From positions 1-37,393 of the forward strand of contig JANYCR010000318.1 in the NCBI GenBank assembly GCA_025360185.1: a DNA stretch of 37,393 nucleotides. The letters run 5' to 3'. Shown piece after piece: positions 1-9,307 of this stretch (position 1 is the stretch's first letter; each line of letters starts with the position of its first letter). A program made the translations under genes and the position numbers. The notes under the pieces are model-generated. The model was not told where the DNA came from and made no database searches. It was given only the letters and a program-made list of their open reading frames with translations. This DNA comes from Leptospiraceae bacterium (GTDB lineage Bacteria > Spirochaetota > Leptospiria > Leptospirales > Leptospiraceae).

Positions 1-705
1 AGTAAACCCCGTATAAAAATAGTATCCACCAAAAGATAGAAAACTCATGACCTTTAAATAAAAGGGAGTTCTATTTCGTAAAATCCAATCTAATCCACCG
101 AATAAGATTCCCATACATGCTAATGAGAATCCCAAAACAACATAATCGAAAAAATGTAAATAAATTGCAACACAAACTGAGACACCCAATATAGAATCAT
201 ACAAATCATCTAGGAATCTAAGTTTGAACTCTGCATAAGACGTTCTAGCTCGATTTGATAGCTGACCAAAATAAGATTTCCCTGGAAGTGCAGTTGTTTC
301 AGATTCCAGCGAAACAAGTGAGGAGGAATCCTGTATTCTCTTCCCAAGTGATACCCTGGAAATATCATACACACCTCCAATGGAAGTAAGCACATCGTCA
401 TCTGGAATACACGAAAACACATCCCTAAATGGAATGAATTTTCGTTTTAAAGATGCATTCGTTGCATTGAAAACATCTCGCTCCCTTATAATCGTTCCTT
501 TCTTAATTGTTGTGGTATAGGTTCTACCTTTTTCTGAGGCGGGCTCTAAACTTAAACGAACTAAATTTTCGTGAAAATTATAATCTACTACAAAAACATC
601 CCCTACTGGAGAGACAGCCCTATAAGATTTAAAATAACCTCTTGCAGGACTTTTGCTTCGCTTCCACCAAGTTCTAAATCCTTCATAATCCGAATCGTAT
701 AACAT
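1..705 (-). CDS. Conserved membrane protein of unknown function, 3' end beyond window
   Basis: An open frame of 235 codons runs from an ATG at 705 to the left edge without a stop, so the C-terminus is missing. Residues about 1-155 look soluble: a tryptophan-rich start (RTWWK near residues 11-15), then a beta-rich stretch with VFVVDYNFHENLVRLSLEP. Hydrophobic segments follow at about 176-200 (SILGVSVCVAIYLHFFDYVV) and 200-235, so it is likely anchored by at least two C-terminal membrane helices. There is no clear Shine-Dalgarno sequence before the ATG, and an in-frame TAG at 736-738 limits upstream extension to about ten codons. It is the last visible gene of the run that starts at 3588. I do not recognise the family. 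Confidence 0.7.
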   Translation of the reverse strand, partial: MLYDSDYEGFRTWWKRSKSPARGYFKSYRAVSPVGDVFVVDYNFHENLVRLSLEPASEKGRTYTTTIKKGTIIRERDVFNATNASLKRKFIPFRDVFSCIPDDDVLTSIGGVYDISRVSLGKRIQDSSSLVSLESETTALPGKSYFGQLSNRARTSYAEFKLRFLDDLYDSILGVSVCVAIYLHFFDYVVLGFSLACMGILFGGLDWILRNRTPFYLKVMSFLSFGGYYFYTGFT

Positions 706-780
706 AGGTTGTATATCGGATGATAAAAAAAATAGCTAAAGATACATTCTTCTTGGTCATATAAAAAGTAATACTTTTAT

Positions 781-796
781 CCCTCCTTTCGGAGGG
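781..796 (-). terminator. Short G+C hairpin after the 31-residue gene
   Basis: CCCTCC and GGAGGG form a 6-bp stem. On the minus strand the loop is GAAA, a stable tetraloop. It lies 23 bases after the stop of the small basic protein gene. No run of T follows on either strand, so it is at best a weak terminator or an mRNA-stabilising 3' hairpin. Confidence 0.3.
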
Positions 797-819
797 ACGA
801 CTTAGATTAATGCAAAATT

Positions 820-915
820 CTATTTGCCTTTTTTCTTATGTCTGTTGGCTCTACGCTTTTTCTTTCTCTTGTGAGTAGCGATTTTTTTTCTTTTTCTTTT
901 TTTACCAGACGGCAT
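820..915 (-). CDS. 31-residue basic ribosomal-type protein (AURKAIP1/COX24, bS22/mS38-like)
   Basis: The 31-residue product is MPSGKKRKRKK followed by IATHKRKKK, RRANRHKKKGK. Over half of it is Lys or Arg. The MPSGKKRKR...IATHKRKKR...NRHKKK pattern is that of the AURKAIP1/COX24-domain small proteins, relatives of mitochondrial ribosomal protein mS38 and mycobacterial bS22, which bind 16S rRNA in the small subunit. An excellent ribosome-binding site, AAGGAG at 922-927, sits six bases before the ATG at 915. The gene follows manC by 27 bases on the same strand. It is easily missed because of its size and A-rich codons. The family assignment is from memory of the motif; a role in ribosomes here is inference. 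Confidence 0.8.
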   Translation of the reverse strand: MPSGKKRKRKKIATHKRKKKRRANRHKKKGK

Positions 916-942
916 TCATAACTCCTTAATAATGTTAAAAAA

Positions 943-2007
943 CTATTCCAAATACTTTTGTAAACTTCTATTTTTCTTTAACTCAGATAATAAAAGTTTT
1001 ATATCTTTAATTCCTGATTTAGAGGAAATAAATAATACATCATCTTCTTCTACCACAATCAAATCCTCTACTCCCAGAAATGTTACCAATTCTTTTTTAG
1101 TAGAAGAGATATTTCCCTTTGCATGGAAATAAAAAGATTCTTTTCCTGTGTGATGATTTCCATTTGCATCTCCCTTAAGAACTCTCTCAAGTGAGAGCCA
1201 AGATCCAACGTCATCCCAATCAAAGCTTGCTTTGACCATTCGTATGAGGGAACTCTTTTCCATGATAGCTGTATCAATTGCCTCTGAGGGTAAAAGTTTA
1301 AATGCAGAGGCAAGGTCTCCAAAATTCGCAAATGGAAATTTATTTTTGAGAGGTGTTAAAATATAAGGAGCATGCTTTGCAAATTCTCCTAAAATAAAAT
1401 CAGTCTTCCAAATAAAAATTCCAGGATTCCAATAGAAATTTTTGCGTTTTAAATATTTTACCGCTACTTTAAAATCAGGTTTTTCAAAAAAACCTTTTAC
1501 TTCCATTCCATACTTTGTTGGTTTTCCAGTTGCTATATAACCATATCCAGTCTCGGGTCTAACAGGCTTTATCCCGAGTAATACTAAATTTTCTTCTGCT
1601 TCCTGAATAGCAAGTTTCATAGTTTTAGTAAACTCACTAACAGGATTGATAAATGCATCTGCGGACAATACTATCTGAGTAGGATTTCCAAATTTTTGTT
1701 TAAAATACAGGGAGGCTAATGCAACTATTGGAGCCGTATTTTTTCCTTCTGGCTCAAGAATAAAATTCTTCTCCGGGAAACTTTTTTCTTGCTGTAAAAT
1801 AGATTTCTTTAATGCGGCATTGGTTCCGATGAAGATTCGATCTATACTTGTTAAAGTCAAGGCTCTATCAATAGTTTCTTTGAGGAGCGTCTTATTAGAA
1901 TATACCTTCTGTAATTGTTTAGGAGTTGATGTTCTAGAGCGAGGCCAGAAACGCTCACCCTTACCGCCCGCCATAATTAATACTACTGGTTTGTCTTTAG
2001 CCGTCAT
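943..2007 (-). CDS. manC: Mannose-1-phosphate guanylyltransferase (GDP-mannose pyrophosphorylase)
   Basis: Makes GDP-mannose from mannose-1-phosphate and GTP, for surface polysaccharide and glycoprotein synthesis in the cytosol. With the ATG at 2007 it has 354 residues, the length of the single-domain enzyme without the C-terminal isomerase half. The nucleotide-binding signature [12 protein letters not shown] lies at about 14-25, PEGKNTAP at 86-93, the metal-binding region LSAD at 114-117, the sugar-binding FFEKP at 173-177, NPGIFIW at about 194-200, and FDWDDVGSW in the C-terminal third. The frame is open upstream to a TTG at 2052, which would overlap hfq. The ATG at 2007 is preferred because GGAG stands six bases before it and the conserved sequence begins soon after. 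It follows hfq by 16 bases in the same operon. Confidence 0.9.
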   Translation of the reverse strand: MTAKDKPVVLIMAGGKGERFWPRSRTSTPKQLQKVYSNKTLLKETIDRALTLTSIDRIFIGTNAALKKSILQQEKSFPEKNFILEPEGKNTAPIVALASLYFKQKFGNPTQIVLSADAFINPVSEFTKTMKLAIQEAEENLVLLGIKPVRPETGYGYIATGKPTKYGMEVKGFFEKPDFKVAVKYLKRKNFYWNPGIFIWKTDFILGEFAKHAPYILTPLKNKFPFANFGDLASAFKLLPSEAIDTAIMEKSSLIRMVKASFDWDDVGSWLSLERVLKGDANGNHHTGKESFYFHAKGNISSTKKELVTFLGVEDLIVVEEDDVLFISSKSGIKDIKLLLSELKKNRSLQKYLE

Positions 2008-2023
2008 ACTGACTCCAGTCAAT

Positions 2024-2263
2024 TTAGGTTTCTTTGATTTCTTCTGGAGCAAATTTAATTGGTTTTAGAGGAATAATGGTAGAAACCGCATGCTTATAGA
2101 TTAATTGCTGTTTGCCATCATTTTCAATGATAATTGTAAAATTATCAAAGCTATATACTTTTCCTTTTAAAGGAACACCGTTTAAAAGATAAATGGTTAA
2201 ATCTATCTTATCTTTTCTAGCTGTATTCAGAATGTAATCTTGAATATTATTTTTTGTAGACAT
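2024..2263 (-). CDS. hfq: RNA chaperone Hfq
   Basis: Hexameric Sm-like RNA-binding protein that helps small RNAs pair with mRNAs. The 79-residue product shows Sm1 in [18 protein letters not shown] (about 27-44) and the diagnostic Sm2 motif YKHAVSTI (56-63), where the Tyr-Lys-His line the proximal RNA pore. The acidic tail FAPEEIKET is short. An ATG at 2275 would add four residues (MVKG) and lies only two bases after the miaA stop. The start at 2263 is preferred because Hfq proteins begin just before NIQDYILN and AGG lies just upstream, although spacing is tight. The gene follows miaA directly, as in many bacteria, and lies 16 bases before manC. Confidence 0.95.
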   Translation of the reverse strand: MSTKNNIQDYILNTARKDKIDLTIYLLNGVPLKGKVYSFDNFTIIIENDGKQQLIYKHAVSTIIPLKPIKFAPEEIKET

Positions 2264-2276
2264 CCCTTTTACCATC

Positions 2277-3155
2277 TCATATTTTTTTTATTTGCTCTAA
2301 CGCAGCATTCCAATTCATCGCCTGCAAAACTTCTTCTTTCTTAAACCAAGTAATTTGTTTCTTCGCATAATTTCTATGTGAGCGAGAAAACTCTTCTAAA
2401 AAGGATTCCATGCTCATTTTACCTTTGATATAATCAAGTGCAAAATTGTAGCCAAGAGAATTTAAAGCCGGCGCATGCTCCCCATACTGCTCAACTACTT
2501 CTTTGGTCTCCTCCAAAATTCCAGAATCAATCATCGCTTTACAACGAATATTAATTCTCTCATACAATTCACTTCTCTCTCTGTGAATCAAAATACCTGT
2601 TACTTCCAGTTTTCCTTTGGTCAGAAAGCCGTCATTCTTATTTTCTTTTAATTCTGACCATCTAATCCCACTAGACTGAAAAACTTCCAGGGCACGTACA
2701 ACCCTATAATCATCGGCAGGGCTAACGCTCGCAGTTGTCTTTGGGTCTACTTCCTGTAATAATTCCCATCTCTCTTCTCTTGAAATAGATTCTAAATTTT
2801 CTCTGATGCCAGGTTTTATTTCCGGGACAGGGTACATACCGTAAAGGAAGGCTTTTAGATAAAAACCCGTACCGCAAGTAATGATTGGAATTTTATTTCG
2901 CTCATAAATGTCTTCGATTGCCTGCTCTGCAAGCCTTACAAAAGATGCTGCATTGAGGCGCCCACTTGGGTCGAGAAAGTCAACTAGGCGATGTCTAATT
3001 CGTTCTAGGATGAGTTTATCAGGTTTTGCTGTGCCTACTGACAACATTCTATAAACCTGCCTGGAATCGAAAGAAACGATTTCAAAACGAGATGGGTCTA
3101 GGTGAAAACAAAGCTCCGTCTTGCCTCCCCCAGTGGGAGAGGCTAAAATAATCAA
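2277..3155 (-). CDS. miaA: tRNA dimethylallyltransferase
   Basis: Transfers a dimethylallyl group to A37 of tRNAs that read codons starting with U. The 292-residue protein begins almost at once with the P-loop ASPTGGGKT (5-13), then SFDSRQVYR (28-36, catalytic Asp30) and the substrate-site motif CGTGFYLKA (about 94-102). The C-terminal part carries the tRNA-binding LNSLGYNF and a basic [14 protein letters not shown] motif typical of the family. The start is a TTG at 3155. No ATG lies in frame upstream before a stop at about 3183, and AGAAGA precedes the TTG. Its stop is two bases before the longer of two possible hfq starts. Confidence 0.93.
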   Translation of the reverse strand: MIILASPTGGGKTELCFHLDPSRFEIVSFDSRQVYRMLSVGTAKPDKLILERIRHRLVDFLDPSGRLNAASFVRLAEQAIEDIYERNKIPIITCGTGFYLKAFLYGMYPVPEIKPGIRENLESISREERWELLQEVDPKTTASVSPADDYRVVRALEVFQSSGIRWSELKENKNDGFLTKGKLEVTGILIHRERSELYERINIRCKAMIDSGILEETKEVVEQYGEHAPALNSLGYNFALDYIKGKMSMESFLEEFSRSHRNYAKKQITWFKKEEVLQAMNWNAALEQIKKI

Positions 3156-3165
3156 TCTTCTGATA

Positions 3166-3588
3166 TCAGGTATCTTCCTCGTCTAGTATTGGCTCCGGAT
3201 CATCAATCTCAGAGTCTGGCTCTAGTAGAATATCCTCTTCCGCACCTAATTCAGCCACAACGTCTTCATCTACTACATCGAATTCACTAAGCTTGGGAGA
3301 GGATTTTGGAAACTTAATCTTAACGGCGGGACGCGTATTTTGGTCAGCACCACATTTGGGGCAGAGTTTCTCTTCTTTTCCCAGGTCGTAAAACTTAGTA
3401 TTACAACTATAGCAGGTATGTTTCTTTCCTAGACCTCCCGATTCTGTAGCGGGGGTCGTTTTCTTGGGAGATGGTTTAGCCGATCGAGCAGATGTTTCCA
3501 TCTTTTTACTCACTTCGGCTTTCTTGGAAGGCTCTGCCTTTTTGGTCTCCGGCTTCTTGACTACTTTTTTCTGCAACTTCTTGGTCAT
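3166..3588 (-). CDS. FYDLN-acid-type zinc-ribbon protein
   Basis: A 140-residue protein in three zones. Residues 1-56 are Lys-rich with many Ser/Thr/Pro/Ala, low complexity. Residues 57-85 form a zinc ribbon with C59-x2-C62 and C76-x2-C79 around [16 protein letters not shown], which matches the FYDLN-acid family (TIGR02300 type). The tail from about 95 is strongly acidic ([24 protein letters not shown] contains repeated Asp/Glu). The function is not known for the family; a link to transcription or RNA is only a guess from the ribbon and the charged tails. It is the first gene of the miaA-hfq-manC run, with 10 bases to the miaA TTG start. Confidence 0.8.
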   Translation of the reverse strand: MTKKLQKKVVKKPETKKAEPSKKAEVSKKMETSARSAKPSPKKTTPATESGGLGKKHTCYSCNTKFYDLGKEEKLCPKCGADQNTRPAVKIKFPKSSPKLSEFDVVDEDVVAELGAEEDILLEPDSEIDDPEPILDEEDT

Positions 3589-3714
3589 AAAAAAGAAATT
3601 AAAAAATCCAAGATGAAAATAATGACAAGATAAATTTTATAAATTCGAGGTTTTTGGATTTTTTTTTTCAAAATAGGTAGACTATAAGCAAGTAGGTGCT
3701 TTTTTACCTCTAAT

Positions 3715-4596
3715 ATGCTAAGCTATTACGAAATAATTCCATCCTTGGGACACAGCATCAGTGTAAAAATCACTGACAACCAAAAGTCTGAATCCATCCT
3801 ACTTCTACACGGGTTCAATGATAACAAAGAGACGTTCGTTTTCCTAGAAGAATTTTTAAGCAAACGTTTCAATCTATACAGTTTTGACTTTCGGGGACAT
3901 GGGGACTCTGACTGGAAAAAAGATTCCCTTTATAATTACAGTGAAAATCTAATCGATGTACAAAATATTATAGATCACTACTTCCAAAAGCCCATTTTCC
4001 TATTAGGTCACTCGATGGGTGCTGGAATGGCTGCCCGCTATACTGGACTGTTCCCTGAAAAAATTAAACTCCTAGTATGTCTCGAAGGCTTTAGCGGGCT
4101 TCAGCCACAAGAAGTCGAACGAAAACGACTACGCGAATGGCTAACTACAACTAGCCGTCGAAATGAACGATCTACCGCAACACCATCCGAGAGAAAAAAA
4201 AATATGACATTAGAAGAAGCGAAAAATAAACTCTCCCTTATTTATGGAAAACTTGCCCGTGATAAAATTGATGCATTAATTCTAGGATTAGTCAGACAAA
4301 CAGAAGATGGATTTTACAAATGGAAAAATGATCCGAATCTAAAGACATCATCCCCAATTCCTTTCCCGCCAGAACTCTCTCGAAAACTTTGGAGCGAAAT
4401 TACAAGTCCAGTATTAATTTTCTTCGGACGGCAAACACATATTCGCCCCAAGAACTTAGAAGAAATTTTATCCCATTTTAAAAATGTAGAATTGCACGAA
4501 GTCGAACACGCAGGTCATAATATGCACCACGACAAGCCGGAAGTATTGATTGAGATCATGGATGGTTTTTTTGAAAAGAATAAGAATTATATTTAA
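3715..4596 (+). CDS. Alpha/beta-fold hydrolase
   Basis: A 293-residue cytosolic hydrolase of the alpha/beta fold. Visible are the oxyanion-hole HGFND (32-36), FDFRGHGDSD (57-66), the nucleophile elbow GHSMGAG with Ser100, and the catalytic His268 in HAGHNMHHDKP. The region 130-220 is the variable cap and is rich in Arg/Lys. The usual acid after strand six (GxxD) reads GRQTH here, so the acid may be placed elsewhere, for example Glu124 in CLEGF. Substrate cannot be predicted; esterase or epoxide-hydrolase-like activity is possible. It stands alone, divergent from the FYDLN gene. No clear ribosome-binding site precedes the ATG. Confidence 0.8.
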   Translation: MLSYYEIIPSLGHSISVKITDNQKSESILLLHGFNDNKETFVFLEEFLSKRFNLYSFDFRGHGDSDWKKDSLYNYSENLIDVQNIIDHYFQKPIFLLGHSMGAGMAARYTGLFPEKIKLLVCLEGFSGLQPQEVERKRLREWLTTTSRRNERSTATPSERKKNMTLEEAKNKLSLIYGKLARDKIDALILGLVRQTEDGFYKWKNDPNLKTSSPIPFPPELSRKLWSEITSPVLIFFGRQTHIRPKNLEEILSHFKNVELHEVEHAGHNMHHDKPEVLIEIMDGFFEKNKNYI

Positions 4597-4781
4597 TGAG
4601 GAAAATTTTATTTCATTAGGTCTTTATCATCCTTATCTTTAGCGAGCTTTAAATTGCTGCACATTAGTCAATATCCAATTTGCACAAATTTGTTAAAAAA
4701 TAAAATGTTAAGTAAATAAATAATTGCTTAAAAATATCTTAGATATAAATTGTTTAGAATACTAAACAAGGAAAAAAATCC

Positions 4782-6092
4782 ATGAGAAAAAAAACAAATG
4801 AAAATTCACTCTTTTCTGCAATTTTCAGCGCAGTAGCGATTAGAACAGCAAAGCACATCATCTATAAAGCAACAAATTCTGATCCAAATACAAAATTACT
4901 TACAGTTCCAATGGAATTAATGTTCTCGGAATTCGTTACAGACAAATCACTAAAACAAAGCTTACAGGCTGGAAGCTTGTTAAATGCAAGTATTGATTTA
5001 ATGCAATTAGGGATGGAGGATACTCCTATTTATGCAGAAAGTAGGAAAGATAAAAAAACGATTCGAGATATTCTTAGAAATATATCTTTTAACTTTGACC
5101 CAATATTAGACGTTGCCTATTTTATGGATGGAACCATTCATCTGTCCAAGATTGAAAAGCCAATTTTCTTTCTAAGAGGACAAATACTTTTTATCTTAAA
5201 CGGAACAGAGGATTTTATTCGATGGATTTCAGTCACAGGAACTAAGAATAAGAAATTTCAAAGTTTAGAAGAACTGATAGTAGAAAATCGTACCTCTTAT
5301 TTTAAATACATTCATTACAAGGCGGGTGCAGATTTAGGCGGACCACAAAATCAAAATGATGTTACAATAAATAAATCCGGTACCGGGAAAAATAACTACA
5401 TTGCCTTTCCTCAAGGCGAATCTGATAATGCAGACGGTGGCTTACTTGAATGTTATGGAACGACACTTGTATATACAATGATGCATCTTGGCTATGTGGA
5501 TGGTAGCCTATCTAATAAAGAATTAACTGAAAAATTTTTATCTAGACATTCTAATGAGAAAAAGAATGTCTTAAAATTTTCAGAATTAGCTATTCATGAC
5601 TTCCGTGGATTGAGTAAAGGTGTATTAAATTATTTTGGAACTAAAGATACAAAAACAGGTAAGCTAACTTATCATTTAGATCGAATTGAACGTGAGATTC
5701 AAAAATTTCAACATTCTGACTTTTCAAAATTAATGGGAAATGACACATTAGAAATAAAACTAATACCTCTGCAAACAAAAACATTAATAGAAAACGTAGA
5801 CAGAGTTAATAGCGGTTATCCGGTTCAGTTTGTAGGAAATCCAAGAATGTTCTTTGATACAAGGCATTATGTTCTTCCTTATCGAATGAGAACTATTAAA
5901 CAGGGCGCAAAATATGATATGTATTATATTGATCCTATAAGAAAAATTGAAGAGGTGGACGAGACAACGGAATACTATGATAACGGAAAGCCTGTAGATT
6001 CCATGTCTGCCAGAAAAAAAAGAAGATATGATATAACTGAAAGTTATTTAAGAGGAACCTTTACATGGATGGTCGTTCCTAAAAGTAAGTAA
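4782..6092 (+). CDS. Unknown protein with possible papain/C39-like cysteine-peptidase core
   Basis: A 436-residue protein I cannot assign by name. The C-terminal half has an order of residues expected of papain-fold C39-like domains: a candidate nucleophile Cys224 at the start of a helix (GGLLECYGTTLVYTMMHLG), then SGYPVQFVGN (344-353), a candidate His362 in DTRHYVLPY, and YYIDPI with Asp384. Residues 1-220 show no known motif and no signal peptide. AAGGAAA lies about eight bases before the ATG. A gene for an exported small protein follows after 11 bases, so the two are probably co-transcribed. The peptidase idea rests on residue order alone. A non-enzymatic role is as likely. Confidence 0.55.
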   Translation: MRKKTNENSLFSAIFSAVAIRTAKHIIYKATNSDPNTKLLTVPMELMFSEFVTDKSLKQSLQAGSLLNASIDLMQLGMEDTPIYAESRKDKKTIRDILRNISFNFDPILDVAYFMDGTIHLSKIEKPIFFLRGQILFILNGTEDFIRWISVTGTKNKKFQSLEELIVENRTSYFKYIHYKAGADLGGPQNQNDVTINKSGTGKNNYIAFPQGESDNADGGLLECYGTTLVYTMMHLGYVDGSLSNKELTEKFLSRHSNEKKNVLKFSELAIHDFRGLSKGVLNYFGTKDTKTGKLTYHLDRIEREIQKFQHSDFSKLMGNDTLEIKLIPLQTKTLIENVDRVNSGYPVQFVGNPRMFFDTRHYVLPYRMRTIKQGAKYDMYYIDPIRKIEEVDETTEYYDNGKPVDSMSARKKRRYDITESYLRGTFTWMVVPKSK

Positions 6093-6103
6093 ACCTTTTA
6101 CAA

Positions 6104-6550
6104 ATGAAACTAATTTTAATTATTTTACTATTCATTACTGAAGTCTCGATCATCTCAGCTAAAGAAGCGGTTTATAATATGCCAATTTTTAAATTAAGAA
6201 AAGGATATGGTAAATGTCCTCATAGTGTAAGAATGATTTATGGAAGAATTGGTATAATAAAATGTAAGGGCACTATTTGCAAATATAAAGAACAAATTCA
6301 AACTTTATCATTCAAAAATCAACCTGGCGAAACAAACATGAATGTATTATTTCTACCAATGAAAGGAAGAGAACTTAAACGTCTGAATAATATTCGGTCA
6401 ATATATATTGAAAGGATTTATGGAGAACAAGTTGATGTTGTCTCTGGCACTATTCAATTTGGAACAAGTTGGAAAACTTATACATTTAAAAATGCTCCTG
6501 TCATTTATATCCGAGCTATTGAATATAGAGAAAACGAAAAATGTCATTGA
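6104..6550 (+). CDS. Small exported protein of unknown function
   Basis: A 148-residue protein with a typical signal peptide: MKLILIILLFITEVSIISAK, cleavage likely after residue 19. The mature part is basic and beta-rich, with cysteines in GKCPHS, IKCKGTICKY and a final ECH, so disulphide bonds are plausible in the periplasm or outside. It starts 11 bases after the gene at 4782-6092 and is likely its operon partner. No Shine-Dalgarno sequence is evident, which fits translational coupling. I do not recognise a family. Confidence 0.65.
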   Translation: MKLILIILLFITEVSIISAKEAVYNMPIFKLRKGYGKCPHSVRMIYGRIGIIKCKGTICKYKEQIQTLSFKNQPGETNMNVLFLPMKGRELKRLNNIRSIYIERIYGEQVDVVSGTIQFGTSWKTYTFKNAPVIYIRAIEYRENEKCH

Positions 6551-6603
6551 TTGTTGAATCCCGTGTAAAGAATCCGCAATAATTCAATCGTCGAAGAAAA
6601 CCT

Positions 6604-6623
6604 TGTAAAGTGCGGGGTTAGGT
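6604..6623. repeat. Repeat box TGTAAAGTGCGGGGTTAGGT
   Basis: This 20-base box matches 13865-13884 at 18 of 20 positions. Both copies lie directly downstream of the stop codon of a minus-strand gene (sppA here, kdsA there). On the minus strand it reads ACCTAACCCCGCACTTTACA. It looks like one end of the palindromic element described at 13771-13886. Confidence 0.6.
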
Positions 6624-8338
6624 CAATTCCCCTTAAGGCTACTAGCCATTACACTCGCAATCTCACTTTTTAGTTGGATACCCTTATCCGCAGTGATTTG
6701 TTTTAACATTTGCTTCGGGTGAAAAACCAAATTCAGACCAAATCGAAATTCTCTGAGCATGGATTTGAAGCTGTAAATAGAAGGAAGATACTGAACAAGG
6801 ACTTGTTCTAGACCTAAATCTTTTTTCAATTCTTCGATGCTTTCTAGAAAAGATTGATTTGAATCAACCATACTACTTGCGAGAAAACTTTTTCCTGTAA
6901 AAACTCTTCCCTGTGCAAGCGTCTCTAATTCTTTTAGAGTTTTCTTTCGAGAGAGTATAACTCTTTCATAGAACTGTCCATTGACTCTCTTTATTTCTTC
7001 GTTTAAAAATTCTTTAGATTCAGCGGATAACTGTCCATATTCGGAAAAAATTTCTCTAAGTGGATAGAATTCTAGCCTTTGTTTTGTTACTCCATACTTA
7101 TTATAAAGCTTTCTTAAGTTAGGTCTGATCATTACCGTTCCAATTGAACCTGTAATGCAAAGTGGATTAGAAATAATCCTATCACAAGCGGCTGCTATAT
7201 AGTAGCCCCCGGAGGCAGCGACATTTTGAAAATACGCATAGACTTTTACTTTTTTCTTTAGCTTTAAAATTTCCTGGTAAATTAATTCAGAGGCAAATGC
7301 CGATCCGCCGGAGGAATCAATTTCTAAGATGACACCTTTTACTGATTTATCCTGCCTGATACTTTTTAATGCAGCTAATACTGGATAGGCGTGAATGGCA
7401 TCGGATTTCATTTCCTCTTCTTCTTTTTTTCCCATTCCAATATTTCCTTTGAGTGGGAGGATAATAATTTTCTTTTTCTTCTTAGGGAAAAACCGAAATT
7501 GCTTTTTCTTATGAAAGAAATGAATATCAGAGTTAGTAGCTTCATCATCCTCTACATTACTCGCAGTCTTATCTGTCTCTTCATAATCTTTATTACAAAA
7601 ATTTTCCGTGAAGTTTTCTTCTTCCAGAAAGCCAGTCAAAAATCCAATCTCAAGTAAATACTGAGAAGTAAGTATAGGACGTTTTAAGATTTTACTTTCT
7701 ATTTTTGCATTATCATAGAAGGAATCAAGAAGCTGAGTCTTAATTGAGCGGATAAGCATTGTTAGATTTTCTTTGGCTGGAATCGAAAATGAATTTCTAT
7801 TAAAGCTCTCTGCAAAAGATTTATATGGACCGGAGGCAAAACTCTCTACACTCACGCCTAAATTTTTCAACAGACCGCCAAAGAAAAAACTTTCTACGGC
7901 GGGCAGTAAGACCGTAAACTCACCGGAGGGTGCGCTAAATCTCTTGTGCATATGAGAGAGCAAATATAAAGATTTAATATCTCCACTTGAAGCGAACCCG
8001 GCAGTTTGAATTCCCTTACCCTTAATTCTCTCAATTTGAAAAGCGAGGTTAGAAAGCTCAGCCATTCCAAACTCTAGTTCAGAGCTTATATGAAACGAAA
8101 CTTTTTTGATTCGAGTGCTCTTAGAAATCAAATCAAGGTCATTTAAAAAATCTAAGAATAAGACCTCCGAGTCTTTTCCTGTTACCCACTCCACTATAGA
8201 AGTCTTGCGGTACGAGGCAAACTTACTTGGAATCTCAACTAAGATATGGTTTCCATTATGGAAAAATCCAAATAGTAAAAAATAAAAAAAACGAACGATT
8301 CGGAAAGGTAGAAATAGAACTAATAGTATATAATACAA
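6623..8338 (-). CDS. sppA: Signal peptide peptidase SppA, long (two-domain) form
   Basis: Membrane-anchored serine protease that degrades cleaved signal peptides. The 571-residue protein has an N-terminal membrane segment (about 2-27) and two crotonase-like halves, as in E. coli SppA. The catalytic Lys173 is in the first half (SGPYKSFAESF) and the nucleophile Ser376 in the second (NVAASGGYYIA), the same split of the dyad as in E. coli. IDSSGGSAFAS (340-350) and TGSIGTVM (396-403) are further family motifs. A Lys/Glu-rich linker separates the halves at about 240-290. The start is a TTG at 8338, with AAAGGA about nine bases upstream; no in-frame ATG is close. It points away from the gene at 8513. 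Confidence 0.88.
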   Translation of the reverse strand: MYYILLVLFLPFRIVRFFYFLLFGFFHNGNHILVEIPSKFASYRKTSIVEWVTGKDSEVLFLDFLNDLDLISKSTRIKKVSFHISSELEFGMAELSNLAFQIERIKGKGIQTAGFASSGDIKSLYLLSHMHKRFSAPSGEFTVLLPAVESFFFGGLLKNLGVSVESFASGPYKSFAESFNRNSFSIPAKENLTMLIRSIKTQLLDSFYDNAKIESKILKRPILTSQYLLEIGFLTGFLEEENFTENFCNKDYEETDKTASNVEDDEATNSDIHFFHKKKQFRFFPKKKKKIIILPLKGNIGMGKKEEEEMKSDAIHAYPVLAALKSIRQDKSVKGVILEIDSSGGSAFASELIYQEILKLKKKVKVYAYFQNVAASGGYYIAAACDRIISNPLCITGSIGTVMIRPNLRKLYNKYGVTKQRLEFYPLREIFSEYGQLSAESKEFLNEEIKRVNGQFYERVILSRKKTLKELETLAQGRVFTGKSFLASSMVDSNQSFLESIEELKKDLGLEQVLVQYLPSIYSFKSMLREFRFGLNLVFHPKQMLKQITADKGIQLKSEIASVMASSLKGN

Positions 8339-8512
8339 TGGGCAAATTCCTTTTAATGATACAATTTTTAACCTTGGCGTTTTTGAAACTGTTATTTATT
8401 TTACAAACTGAATGAATATTATTTTAGAAGGAATTAATTCTAGATTTTAAAAAATTTATTGAATGATTTTGGCTTAGAAGGAAAACTTACTGTAACGGGT
8501 TAGGTTAAACGC

Positions 8513-9307
8513 ATGAAGAACAAACTTACAGCAAATACAATTTTAGACGGAATCAATGATGGCAAGGCAATCGCAATGAATTGCTTCACCCTCACCGATA
8601 ATTTTGTAAAAAACCTGGAAATAGTTCTTCGAAATATACTCAATCATTACGAGAAAATTGACTTACTGCCAGCTATTTTTGGAACAACGCAAGAACTCGT
8701 AAACTGGACTTGCCTTTCAAACATGCGGTATATCTATTACAAACAAAATGATTTAGACTTAAACGATGAAAAAGTATTTAAAGACAACGAGTCTAGATTT
8801 TTAACAAGCATTAATAAATTAAATTCTTCCAATTACCGTGATGAGTTAAAGGCTAACAACATGTATGTGCATGTGGTATTTGAACATGAGGTGACCGGGC
8901 TCAATGTAAAAGTTCATAATGTCTCTGAAAATACATTAGACCAGGAAAAATATCTTCGCTCTTATCTCAAGCAAGCAATGAATTATGCGAATGTATTGGA
9001 TTACTTTAAAGATCATCCTGAAGATCCGCAGGGTAAAAATATGGGGCTTGCTTTCTCAATTATTATTCTAAAAGAATCCGGACTAAGACCAGACCTAATG
9101 AGAATCAGTAAAGCGGGTAGCGGTGCTTATTCGCGAATTGAAATTCCGTTTGTAAACGAATACCAAAGTATCCGTGATAAGATTTTGAAGGATGAACAGC
9201 TAGTTCCATTCGAGCGCAAAAGCCTAGTTCCACCCGAATTTCAAGCAGAATTAGAAAAACGAATTAAATCCATGGAAATGGATTCATTCGAGTTTATTCC
9301 GAATTAG
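8513..9307 (+). CDS. Conserved protein of unknown function
   Basis: A 264-residue soluble protein without signal peptide. The end, [15 protein letters not shown] (about 176-190) followed by [14 protein letters not shown], faintly recalls the glycine-rich G2 box and final strands of histidine-kinase-type ATPase domains, and [13 protein letters not shown] could be taken for the Asn/Asp boxes. No DHp histidine or clear N box is present, so if related it would be a degenerate ATPase. AGG lies nine bases before the ATG. Its TAG overlaps the lepA TAA on the other strand at 9304-9307. I know similar proteins only from Leptospira; no function can be named. Confidence 0.65.
   Translation: MKNKLTANTILDGINDGKAIAMNCFTLTDNFVKNLEIVLRNILNHYEKIDLLPAIFGTTQELVNWTCLSNMRYIYYKQNDLDLNDEKVFKDNESRFLTSINKLNSSNYRDELKANNMYVHVVFEHEVTGLNVKVHNVSENTLDQEKYLRSYLKQAMNYANVLDYFKDHPEDPQGKNMGLAFSIIILKESGLRPDLMRISKAGSGAYSRIEIPFVNEYQSIRDKILKDEQLVPFERKSLVPPEFQAELEKRIKSMEMDSFEFIPN

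Noticed and set aside
932-1132. Open frame on the plus strand inside manC
   Set aside because: Antisense to a clear enzyme gene; low-complexity product and no ribosome-binding site.
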